Shown here one piece after another: positions 34,253 through 41,922 of a stretch of DNA of 64,000 bases. This stretch comes from Candidatus Gastranaerophilales bacterium (GTDB lineage Bacteria > Cyanobacteriota > Vampirovibrionia > Gastranaerophilales > Gastranaerophilaceae). Numbering within the stretch: the first letter of the stretch is position 1; each line of letters starts with the position of its first letter. The notes beneath the pieces are model-generated. The model was given only the letters and a program-made list of their open reading frames with translations, made no database searches and was not told the origin of the DNA. Location: the NCBI GenBank assembly GCA_944322845.1, contig CALUQE010000004.1, positions 1 through 64,000 of the forward strand. Direction: 5' to 3'. Position numbers and translations under genes: made by a program.

Positions 34253-35209
34253 TTATTCCTTTGGATATGCTCTATAATATCCAGAAACTTTTGTTCCGTC
34301 AGAGCGGGTGTATTCTTTTACATAAATTAACTCGCCGATTCTTGTCCGTTTATCCAATTCTTTTTTCGCAGGCATTGGATTTTTATCAAGCAATTGGTCT
34401 AAATATAAATCATATAAAGGGGTTCCTTCTTCCAAATCTTTAGGATTAATTTCTCCCTGATATAATACTCTGTTCTTGATATCAAAAACTTCATCAGGAT
34501 TATAATTATTATATTCGGCTCCAAGTTTAAATAAAGGGGCGTTTTCATCTTCAAAAATTTCTTTTTTGTATTCTACTCCTTTTGATAAGTCCCCTAAATT
34601 TTGAATATAATGTGGATTAAAATTGTACGAATAAAATTCTTTATTATTTTTTGTAACTTTATTAGAGTCGATTTTTGTATTTAGAACAACTGTCTTACCA
34701 ATATGAGCATCTATATTCCCGACAAAAACTGGGTCTTGAGCATTACCGTAGTTTGTAATGTTATTTGAGTATTTAAATGTTGGACTATGTATATCTGCAA
34801 TTCCATATGCAGAGAATGTAACTGTTTCTGCTCCCGTTTCAGCCCCAAGTGCCTGTGCGATGCTTCCGCCCAAAGAGTGTCCAGTTAAAATAATATTAGC
34901 GTCTGGAAAATCTCTTGTATATATATCGTAGATCTGTCTTGCATTTTTAATTTGATTGGGTAAATATTTTGCACCCATTTGTGCATTCGACAGCATATCT
35001 TTAACGCCCTCTTTTATACCTTTTTTAACATCTGTTCCCTTGAATACTATTATAATATTATTTTCATTTTTATATACTTCAGAATAAAAACCGTTTGAAT
35101 CATACCATGATTTAGAATATTTCCAATTATTTATTATTTGGGGTTTGTTTTCTTTATATACATATCCTGATAAAATTTTACAATCTTCGTGTAATTGATA
35201 CCTATTCAT
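34253..35209 (-). CDS. Class 3 lipase-like alpha/beta hydrolase
   Basis: A 318-residue hydrolase of the lipase class 3 (Mbeg1-like) type. The nucleophile S112 lies in TGHSLGGSIAQ; D159 in NAQDPVF and H200 in FNPHYIQN are likely triad members. No signal peptide is seen, so it acts in the cytoplasm or is exported by a non-Sec route. AAAGGA lies before ATG. The gene is more AT-rich than its neighbours and sits beside a tRNA, suggesting acquisition. Lipid or ester substrate unknown. Confidence 0.8.
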   Translation of the reverse strand: MNRYQLHEDCKILSGYVYKENKPQIINNWKYSKSWYDSNGFYSEVYKNENNIIIVFKGTDVKKGIKEGVKDMLSNAQMGAKYLPNQIKNARQIYDIYTRDFPDANIILTGHSLGGSIAQALGAETGAETVTFSAYGIADIHSPTFKYSNNITNYGNAQDPVFVGNIDAHIGKTVVLNTKIDSNKVTKNNKEFYSYNFNPHYIQNLGDLSKGVEYKKEIFEDENAPLFKLGAEYNNYNPDEVFDIKNRVLYQGEINPKDLEEGTPLYDLYLDQLLDKNPMPAKKELDKRTRIGELIYVKEYTRSDGTKVSGYYRAYPKE

Positions 35210-35233
35210 CTTTTATTTTCCTTTCTTTTTTTT

Positions 35234-35240
35234 TATAATA
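35234..35240. promoter_or_regulatory. Overlapping divergent -10 boxes
   Basis: The same bases read TATAAT on the plus strand (six bases before ATG 35246) and TATTAT on the minus strand, 25 bases before the lipase ATG. A symmetric -10 can drive transcription both ways. Confidence 0.45.
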
Positions 35241-35245
35241 CTGAT

Positions 35246-35593
35246 ATGAAATTTTTTGATAGTACAAGTTATTTACATGGAAAGCTTAGTTTTAATATAT
35301 TTGCAATTTGTGGTTACCTAATTCTATTAGGTTATTTTATTAATTTTATACAAAGTAAGCTATTAGATTCTTATGTATTGCTATGGCAAATATCATTGTT
35401 TAACGTTATTATCGTAATTATTTTACTTACATCCGCTTTAATTTTTGTTTTTGAAAAAGTGTTGGACATAAACATAAAAAATAATTTTATAGTAAATAAT
35501 CGTATTATATGTGTAATTCGTTATTTTGGAGCATTTATATCAACAATTTATGCTGTTCTAACTGTTATTTTCCTGTTAATGTTACTATTTTAA
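35246..35593 (+). CDS. Small AT-rich membrane protein
   Basis: A 115-residue protein with three hydrophobic segments (about 13-35, 48-70 and 88-115) and no recognised family. The frame is open from 35195, but that would run into the lipase gene; TATAAT six bases before the ATG at 35246 suggests a leaderless mRNA. It is divergent from the lipase gene and may have arrived with it. Whether it protects against or works with that lipase is unknown. The 237 bases after it hold nothing I can identify. Confidence 0.5.
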   Translation: MKFFDSTSYLHGKLSFNIFAICGYLILLGYFINFIQSKLLDSYVLLWQISLFNVIIVIILLTSALIFVFEKVLDINIKNNFIVNNRIICVIRYFGAFISTIYAVLTVIFLLMLLF

Positions 35594-35830
35594 TGAGATT
35601 AAAGGTTGAGCATATCTGCCTCAATTTCTATACAAAAACTAATACTTTTAACACAATTGCTAAAAGCAGCTTCTAATATTTTGACCTGTCCGACGCAGTG
35701 ATAATCGGGATAATTTTTATTATTCCGAAACTTTGTTTCAAGGTGAGTATATTTGTATTATATAAGTTTTTAAATTTTACCTATGGATTATTAAGAAAAT
35801 TTTACATCTTAACCTAAAATATAACTGTTG

Positions 35831-36748
35831 TTAAAAGGTTATATCAGATTTAATCGGATTTTTAAACTTGCAAATCTCAGGCAGGAACAATAGTTTTGCA
35901 ACTCCTGTCGGGCCGTTTTTCTGTTTTGCAACTATTATTTCTGTTGCGCCTTTTTGTTGTACACAAGCCGGTTCAAAATCTTCATCATCATTTTGATAAT
36001 AATTTTCTCTGTAAAGAAAGATTATATTATCCGCGTGTTGTGCAAGGGCGTCACATTCTGCCAGATCTTCCAGACGCGGGCGTTTATTTCTGGAATCGCG
36101 TATTTTTTTTACGACTTCCGATACCAGTACAATCGGAATTTCAAGTTCAATTGCCAGACGTTTAAAGGCGCCTGCCAGTATGGAAAGCTCTACAATTCTA
36201 TCCATATCACCCGTCAATCTTATCAGTTGAAAATAATCAACTATTACGACTCCGTTTGGGTTGTTTTTTGCAAAAAATCGGATTTCTTCAAACAATTCCT
36301 TCCAATCAAGTGTACAGCCGGGGAGAATATGTATCAATTCTTCGTCTGCATATTTAGCCAGTTTATCCAGTGATTCCGCGAACTTTTCCCAATCTTTTAC
36401 TAACAGACATCCGCTATTTAATTTTTTATTATCAACTTCAGCGTATGATGATAGCATACGTGAGGCGATGAAAAGGTTATTCATCTCATAAGAAACATAC
36501 AGTACGGCTCTTTGCTGAGTAATAATATTATTCATCAGATTAATTGCAAATGCTGTTTTTCCCATAGAATGCCTGCCTGCAATTACGGTTAATTCTGAAG
36601 CGTGCAAGCCTCCGAGAATTGAATCCAAATCGAAAAAGCCTGTCGGGATTCCCCAGCAGTATGCCTTATTACCATATCTTTCTTCAACTTTTTCACAAAA
36701 AGCTAAAAGCAAATTTTTTGCATTTTCTGTAGCTAAACTATTTTCCAT
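35831..36748 (-). CDS. Stand-alone DnaB-type helicase C-terminal domain protein
   Basis: A 305-residue RecA-fold ATPase equal to the C-terminal half of DnaB. Walker A is GRHSMGKT (58-65; His for the usual Pro), Walker B is VVIVDYFQL (D171), and the DnaB motifs ILGGL and IPIVLVSEV are present. The primase-interacting N-terminal domain of normal DnaB (about 100-150 residues) is missing. GTG at 36754 is in frame, but AGGGG favours ATG at 36748. It may be a KaiC-like or accessory helicase rather than the replicative one. Confidence 0.82.
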   Translation of the reverse strand: MENSLATENAKNLLLAFCEKVEERYGNKAYCWGIPTGFFDLDSILGGLHASELTVIAGRHSMGKTAFAINLMNNIITQQRAVLYVSYEMNNLFIASRMLSSYAEVDNKKLNSGCLLVKDWEKFAESLDKLAKYADEELIHILPGCTLDWKELFEEIRFFAKNNPNGVVIVDYFQLIRLTGDMDRIVELSILAGAFKRLAIELEIPIVLVSEVVKKIRDSRNKRPRLEDLAECDALAQHADNIIFLYRENYYQNDDEDFEPACVQQKGATEIIVAKQKNGPTGVAKLLFLPEICKFKNPIKSDITF

Positions 36749-36820
36749 ACACACCCCTAAATTAATAACAGGTATAGTATAGCATAATTTTTCGTTTTTT
36801 GTCTCAAATTTAATTTACGG

Positions 36821-37378
36821 TTAAAGTTTCTTAATCACTTTTGCGGGATTTCCTACTGCTACAGTGTTTGACGGTATATCTTTCGTTACAACCGCGCCGG
36901 CGCCGATTACGACATTATCGCCGATGTTAACGCCGCCTACGACCGTGACACCGCCTCCGAACCAGACGTTATTTCCGACTTTAATAGGTTTGGCAATCTC
37001 AAGTCCCTTGTTTCTGGTTTCATAATCCAGCGGATGTTCGGCGGTATAGAAGCCGCAGTTCGGGCCAATAAACACGTTATCGCCAAATACAACTTTTCCG
37101 GGGTCTAAAATTACAAGATTATGGTTAGAGTAAAAGTTTTCGCCAATTTCGATATTATACCCGTAATCACATTGAAAACTCGGCTCAATAAGAAAATTTT
37201 CGCCCGTTTTTCCTAAGATTTTTTTCATCAGCGCTTTACGCTCTTCCGATTTTAAAGGATTCAGCTGATTGTATTCATAACAGAGAGATTTACACTTAAG
37301 CCTTTCTTCATAAAGTGTCTTGTCCGAACAATCCGCTACATACCACATTCCGCTCAACATTTTTTCTTTTTCGCTCAT
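36821..37378 (-). CDS. Sugar O-acetyltransferase (maltose/galactoside type)
   Basis: Acetyl-CoA-dependent transferase with a left-handed beta helix. The 185-residue protein has MLSGMWYVADCSDKTL at the N terminus, typical of the Maa/LacA family, the catalytic region GFYTAEHPLD, and hexapeptide repeats such as VVIGAGAVVTKDIPSNTVAVGNPAKVI. Its sugar acceptor is not known. It follows the CoA-disulfide reductase gene by two bases, forming one operon. Confidence 0.92.
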   Translation of the reverse strand: MSEKEKMLSGMWYVADCSDKTLYEERLKCKSLCYEYNQLNPLKSEERKALMKKILGKTGENFLIEPSFQCDYGYNIEIGENFYSNHNLVILDPGKVVFGDNVFIGPNCGFYTAEHPLDYETRNKGLEIAKPIKVGNNVWFGGGVTVVGGVNIGDNVVIGAGAVVTKDIPSNTVAVGNPAKVIKKL

Positions 37379-37380
37379 AT

Positions 37381-39009
37381 TTAATTCCTTGCTCTTACAA
37401 CTTGCAGTTTTCCGCCTTTATCTTTTATTATTTCCTTGTATAATTCAATACCCGCCATCAATGAATAAACATTATTGAACCCGTTTTGGATAAGTATTCT
37501 GGAAGCGTAGTAGCTTGTATGTCCAGTATTACAGAATAGAACGACTTTCTTATCTTTAGGGAACTCTTTGAGCCTGTTTCTGATTTCACTTATCGGAATA
37601 TTAACGGCACCTTCTATTGTTTCATTCTTAAACGCGGCAGGCATTCTGACATCTACAAGATAAGAGTCTTTCAAATCCTCGACATAAGCCGGCTTTACAA
37701 GTCCTTCCAGAATATTTACCGCATTCATTCCGAGAATATTAACCGGATCTTTTGCGGAGGAATACGGCGGAGCATAGCAGAGTTCACTATCCAGCATATC
37801 CTGAACCGTTCCTCCCATTCTCATAACAGATGAAATTACATCTATTCGTTTTTCAACTCCCTCAAACCCTGCCGCCTGAGCGCCGAGAATTTTCCCGTCG
37901 GAAGCGAAAAGAAGTTTGTACAAGGTTAAGGTCGAGTTCGGATAATATCCTGCATGGGAGCGCCCGTAAATATATGTTTTCCAGTAAGCCTTGCCTTTGC
38001 TTTTTAATTGTTTTTCGTTGTTTCCGACTCCGGCAATTGTAAGCCCGAATACCTTTATTACGGAAGTTCCCTGAGATTTTTTGTAAACAGAATTCAGCCC
38101 CGCAATATTATCAGCAATAATTCTTCCCTGCCTGTTGGCCGGCCCTGCAAGCGGTATCATTGTGTAATCATCCGTTACAAAGTCTTTAATTTCAACGCTG
38201 TCGCCTGCCGCATAAATATTCGGATTAGAGGTCTGCATTCTCTCATCAACAACAATACCCCTGTTTGTTTTTAATCCGGCTTTCTTTGCAAGTTCAATTT
38301 CAGGCTTAACCCCTATTGCCATAATGATAAAATCAAACTCTTCTTCTCTTCCTGAATTCAGAATAACTTTGTTATTTTCAAACCTTTTCACTCCGTCAGA
38401 AAGTATTAGATTTACTCCCTTTGCCCTCATTTCATTATGAGCGGCAGCTGCAATTTCTGCATCATAAGGCGTAAGAATCTGGTCTGCAAGTTCGGCAAGC
38501 GTAACTTTTAATCCCATCTCAACAAGATTTTCTGCCATCTCGACTCCGATAAAACCGCCGCCTACGATTACAGCCTTCTTTGAGTGATTTAAAGCAACAT
38601 AATTTTTTATTCTATCTGCATCTTCAAGAGTTCTCACAGTAAAAACTTTTGTATAATCCATTCCCTCAAACGGCGGAATTACAGGATTCGCTCCCGGTGT
38701 GAGCACGAGTTTATCATAACTTAATTCTTCTCCGCTTTTTAAAATAACGGACTTTTCTTTTATCTCAACAACTTCGCTATCTAATCTTACATCAATATTA
38801 AACCAGTTTTTAAATTTAGCAGGCGTAGAAACAAGCATCTGATCTCTGTCTGCGATAACTTCGGAAATATAATACGGAAGTCCGCAATTGGCTATAGAAA
38901 TTTCGTTTGTTTTTTCTAAAATAATTATCTCAGCTTTTTCATCCAATCTTCTTAATCTTGCGGCACAGCTTGCGCCCGCGGCTCCGCCTCCTATTACAAT
39001 AACTCGCAT
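37381..39009 (-). CDS. CoA-disulfide reductase with C-terminal rhodanese domain
   Basis: FAD/NAD(P)H oxidoreductase (542 residues) of the CoADR-RHD type, which reduces CoA disulfide, persulfide or polysulfide. GGGAAGASCAARLR binds FAD, C42 in IANCGLPYY is the redox cysteine, and the C-terminal rhodanese domain (about 440-540) has C493 in FCNTGHTS. The start at 39009 is chosen because AGGAGG is seven bases before it but only one base before the ATG at 39015. It probably protects thiols or handles sulfane sulfur. Confidence 0.9.
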   Translation of the reverse strand: MRVIVIGGGAAGASCAARLRRLDEKAEIIILEKTNEISIANCGLPYYISEVIADRDQMLVSTPAKFKNWFNIDVRLDSEVVEIKEKSVILKSGEELSYDKLVLTPGANPVIPPFEGMDYTKVFTVRTLEDADRIKNYVALNHSKKAVIVGGGFIGVEMAENLVEMGLKVTLAELADQILTPYDAEIAAAAHNEMRAKGVNLILSDGVKRFENNKVILNSGREEEFDFIIMAIGVKPEIELAKKAGLKTNRGIVVDERMQTSNPNIYAAGDSVEIKDFVTDDYTMIPLAGPANRQGRIIADNIAGLNSVYKKSQGTSVIKVFGLTIAGVGNNEKQLKSKGKAYWKTYIYGRSHAGYYPNSTLTLYKLLFASDGKILGAQAAGFEGVEKRIDVISSVMRMGGTVQDMLDSELCYAPPYSSAKDPVNILGMNAVNILEGLVKPAYVEDLKDSYLVDVRMPAAFKNETIEGAVNIPISEIRNRLKEFPKDKKVVLFCNTGHTSYYASRILIQNGFNNVYSLMAGIELYKEIIKDKGGKLQVVRARN

Positions 39010-39043
39010 ATCCATACCTCCTATAGTTATATAATTTTATCAC

Positions 39044-39076
39044 AAAAAGGCGCCCGCTTTAAAAAAGCGGGCGCCC
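39044..39076 (-). terminator. Terminator after the CMD/cupin gene
   Basis: GGCGCCCGCTTT (39049-39060) pairs with AAAGCGGGCGCC (39064-39075). On the minus strand the hairpin is followed by TTTTT. Confidence 0.88.
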
Positions 39077-39096
39077 GTAAAAGAAATTGGAGAAAT

Positions 39097-40350
39097 TTAT
39101 TTATATTCTTTGTTGCTTACAGGCTCAAGCCATGTTGTAGCATTATTCGGTATATTTGTTTCTATTGAAATATGTGCAAAAGTGCTGTCAGGAGCTGCGC
39201 CGTGCCAGTGCTCAACATTCGGCGGAATTTTTACTACATCACCCGGTTTAAGGATACGAATTTCCTTCCCTTTTTCCTGATATCTGCCTTCACCTGCCGT
39301 TACAAGGAGAATTTGACCTCCTGAATGTTTATGCCAGTTTGTTCTGGCACCTTTTTCAAAAGTTACGTTTCCGATTGAAGAATTCCATACATCATCCTTC
39401 TGGCAGAGCATGTTCAGATAAGTCGTACCGGTAAAATATTTGCTGTATGGATTAACTTCACCAAGTTTGAACGGTTGTTTAAAATCTACAGTCACTTTAT
39501 CTTCCCCCATAACATTTTTCAAAGTTCTCAAAGCTTCGAGTGCGTTCGGGAAGCCGACATAAGGCATGCACTGGATAATAGCTGACGCGATTGTTTCAGG
39601 ACTGTTACCGGCTTTCATGGCACCTGATATATGGCTTTTTAAAACATCCATATTGCCGGTTGTTGTAAGGATACATACCGCAAGAAGTTCGCGGGTTTTT
39701 GTATCCAGAACGCCTCTTGTATAAATATCACCGAAGCAAAATTCGGTTAGAAATCTTGCAGCATCTGCACCTAAATTATCAGGAAGCCCTTCCATTTCTC
39801 TTGCAATTTCATCGCCATAGAGAGGAGTCTGGATTTCGGAGCCCTTAACAAATCTCTCATTCTCATTTACCGTTCCTGCTTTAGCAAGCGGAGTCGGAAT
39901 ATTTCTTGATGCGAGAACTTTATTCAATACTCCGAGCGCGTTCAAGGTTTTAGGAAAACCTATAAACGGCGCGCAAAGATAAATTGCTTCTCTGAGTTCA
40001 AGCGGGCTTGCTCCCGCATTAAGAGCACCGTTTAAGTGTCCTTCAAGCTGCGGAAGAGCCTGCTGAACAGAAAGAGAAGTTACCGTTATCATTTCTCTTG
40101 TTTTCATATCCAAATTTCCCGTGACAAATACTTCTCCGAAAATATACTTTTGAAGCATTTCCATCATCTCGGGATCATTCCCGACACCCGGATCCCATTT
40201 GGATTTAAACAATGTTTCGTAATTCTTTTTACAAATATCTGCTCTTGTCATACCATTACCTTCTTTCTTAACAGGTTTTGCCAGTACAATTCCCGACTGA
40301 AGCAGCATCAGCGAAAGAATTGAGGCAACAATCTTTTTCATCTTTATCAT
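39097..40350 (-). CDS. Secreted double carboxymuconolactone-decarboxylase/cupin protein
   Basis: A 417-residue exported protein: a signal peptide (cut near residue 25 after IVLA), two CMD/AhpD-like domains (about 50-145 and 185-285) and a C-terminal cupin (about 310-405) with WHKHSGGQ and VEHWHG metal ligands. The CMD domains have the layout of oxidoreductase or decarboxylase repeats but no CxxC pair; VCILTT and IQCMPYVGFP hold single cysteines. It overlaps the upstream reductase gene by four bases, so the two likely work together. Substrate unknown. Confidence 0.85.
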   Translation of the reverse strand: MIKMKKIVASILSLMLLQSGIVLAKPVKKEGNGMTRADICKKNYETLFKSKWDPGVGNDPEMMEMLQKYIFGEVFVTGNLDMKTREMITVTSLSVQQALPQLEGHLNGALNAGASPLELREAIYLCAPFIGFPKTLNALGVLNKVLASRNIPTPLAKAGTVNENERFVKGSEIQTPLYGDEIAREMEGLPDNLGADAARFLTEFCFGDIYTRGVLDTKTRELLAVCILTTTGNMDVLKSHISGAMKAGNSPETIASAIIQCMPYVGFPNALEALRTLKNVMGEDKVTVDFKQPFKLGEVNPYSKYFTGTTYLNMLCQKDDVWNSSIGNVTFEKGARTNWHKHSGGQILLVTAGEGRYQEKGKEIRILKPGDVVKIPPNVEHWHGAAPDSTFAHISIETNIPNNATTWLEPVSNKEYK

Positions 40351-40886
40351 ACTAATAACCCCATTTCATAAGCTTCTTTTAACGCGGGAGAGTTTTCAAT
40401 TTCACCCGCATCAGTTACACCGAGACCTTTTACAATACCTTTAAGATTAGTACCTTCGTAACAGTCAATCCAGCCCTGCAAACCTTTTACAGCGCCGTCC
40501 ATTGAATATTCTCCGCTATCGGCTGCCGTTGCAAGAAGATAAATGTCTCTGAATGAATATTCATCACTGAATAAAGGATTTGAGCGGTCAATCATTGTTT
40601 TCATCTGACCTGACATTTCATAATAATAAACAGGTGTTGCCCAGACTATAACCTCCGCCGCCTTCATTTTTTCAACAATTTCATTTGCGTCATCTTTTAT
40701 CACGCACTTTTTTGTTTTCTGGCAGGCAAGACATCCGCGGCAAAAACCAATATTTTTGTCGCACAAATAAACCATTTCCGGTTTGTTTCCGGCACTTTCA
40801 GCACCTTTTTTAAATTCCTCCGCCAATCTGTTTGAGTTACCTTTTTTCCTCGGGCTTGTACCGATAATCAAAACATTTTTAGACAT
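40347..40886 (-). CDS. NAD(P)H-dependent flavodoxin-like reductase
   Basis: A 179-residue FMN-binding oxidoreductase of the NADPH-dependent FMN reductase/iron-sulfur flavoprotein group. GTSPRKKGNSNRLAEEF binds FMN phosphate, and CRGCLACQKTKKC (49-61) resembles the cysteine cluster of Isf-type proteins. WATPVYYYEMSGQMKTMIDR is typical of the family. It is coupled to the secreted CMD/cupin gene. A promoter with TTGACT lies next to repeat array B. Confidence 0.88.
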   Translation of the reverse strand: MSKNVLIIGTSPRKKGNSNRLAEEFKKGAESAGNKPEMVYLCDKNIGFCRGCLACQKTKKCVIKDDANEIVEKMKAAEVIVWATPVYYYEMSGQMKTMIDRSNPLFSDEYSFRDIYLLATAADSGEYSMDGAVKGLQGWIDCYEGTNLKGIVKGLGVTDAGEIENSPALKEAYEMGLLV

Positions 40887-40918
40887 AATACTTCCTTTTT
40901 TAAAACTCTCACATGAAT

Positions 40919-40949
40919 ATTATAGAACTTAAGAGCTACTATCAGTCAA
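40919..40949 (-). promoter_or_regulatory. Promoter of the flavodoxin-CMD operon
   Basis: TTGACT (40944-40949) and TATAAT (40919-40924) on the minus strand are 19 bases apart. The -35 directly abuts repeat array B. Confidence 0.5.
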
Positions 40950-41066
40950 GAGAGGGGGAAATGTATTAAGCCGGTAAGTATAACTACTAATTGGATGTAA
41001 TTGTGTGAAAAGGGGTTAAATGTATTGAGTTAGTAAATAAAACTGCTAATTAGATGTAATTTCAAT
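40947..41066. repeat. Tandem repeat array B (two 59-bp units, degenerate)
   Basis: Two diverged copies of the repeat: a G run, AAATGTATT, RAGYYRGTAARTAWAACTRC, TAATTRGATGTAATT. The AAATGTATT cores start at 40959 and 41018, a 59-bp period. Same family and orientation as arrays A and C. Confidence 0.75.
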
Positions 41067-41073
41067 ACAAAAT

Positions 41074-41796
41074 CTATTTATTAAGAGCAAAAAATCTGTA
41101 CTTTTCCCGCATTCTGTTTATTCTTTTTTCCAAATATTCCGCCTCTCTCGTCCGGTTCAATCCGCTATAAATCTCCTTTGATTTTTCATACATTCTTATA
41201 GCATCCTGAGGTTTTCTCCTCTCAAGCATTCCGGCTAAATCAGAGTAAGTAAATGCAAGCTGCACCTGCACCCCTTCTTTAGGCGTCGGAGCTTTCAGAA
41301 TGCTGTCATAGTTTGCGGCGTTTTCCTCATAATTCTTTATAACCCGCTTACAGCATTCTTTCTTTTGTCCCAGTATATTAATTAATGACTTTCTGTCATT
41401 TGCTTCTTTATAAATTTTTTCCAGATCAATTAGACGTGCAAGTTCATGCAATCCGTCATTTTTCCTGCGGCTGTTCTCTATCGCAAGACTTAAAAGCTCT
41501 TTTGCTCTCTGAGGTTTATTAAAAGTTATACACATTTTGCTTAATTCATTTATTAATAAATCACTAAGCCTTGCGTTGCCTTCCGTCTTGAGCTGCTCGG
41601 AAAGTTTAATCGTCCTGTCACAAAAATTATCAAGATCGTTCGTTCGCACAAACATATCGCCGATTTCGCGGAAATCCTGTTTTGCACCCATAACATCAGT
41701 TCCTGATTTCAGACAGCGTGCAGAAAATTTACTGTACGCCTTCTGAACAAATTCTTCTTTTGTTCCGATTTTCCCCAAAGTTACTAAAAGACTCAT
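41074..41796 (-). CDS. TPR-like helical protein
   Basis: A 240-residue all-helical protein that looks like an alpha-solenoid. KPQRAKELLSLAIENSRRKND and RRKPQDAIRMYEKSKEIYSGL are TPR-type repeats. No catalytic motif, signal peptide or membrane segment is visible. Function unknown; protein scaffolding is likely. There is no clear ribosome site; a TTGTCA-17-TACTTT promoter lies eight bases before ATG. Confidence 0.65.
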   Translation of the reverse strand: MSLLVTLGKIGTKEEFVQKAYSKFSARCLKSGTDVMGAKQDFREIGDMFVRTNDLDNFCDRTIKLSEQLKTEGNARLSDLLINELSKMCITFNKPQRAKELLSLAIENSRRKNDGLHELARLIDLEKIYKEANDRKSLINILGQKKECCKRVIKNYEENAANYDSILKAPTPKEGVQVQLAFTYSDLAGMLERRKPQDAIRMYEKSKEIYSGLNRTREAEYLEKRINRMREKYRFFALNK

Positions 41797-41922
41797 ATAT
41801 TTAAAAAGTATTTTGGGCTAATAAAATTGACAAATTTTAATATTTTTTAACAAGAATTAAGCCCCTAAATTTATATTTTCGCTTTACCATGTATAATTTA
41901 TAAGAGAAACGGAGAAATATAA

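Noticed and set aside
34253..35593. Lipase toxin with membrane immunity protein
   Set aside because: The genes are divergent rather than in the usual toxin-immunity operon, and no secretion apparatus is nearby.
35831..36748. Prophage remnant
   Set aside because: A single helicase-domain gene without integrase, capsid or lysis genes is not enough.
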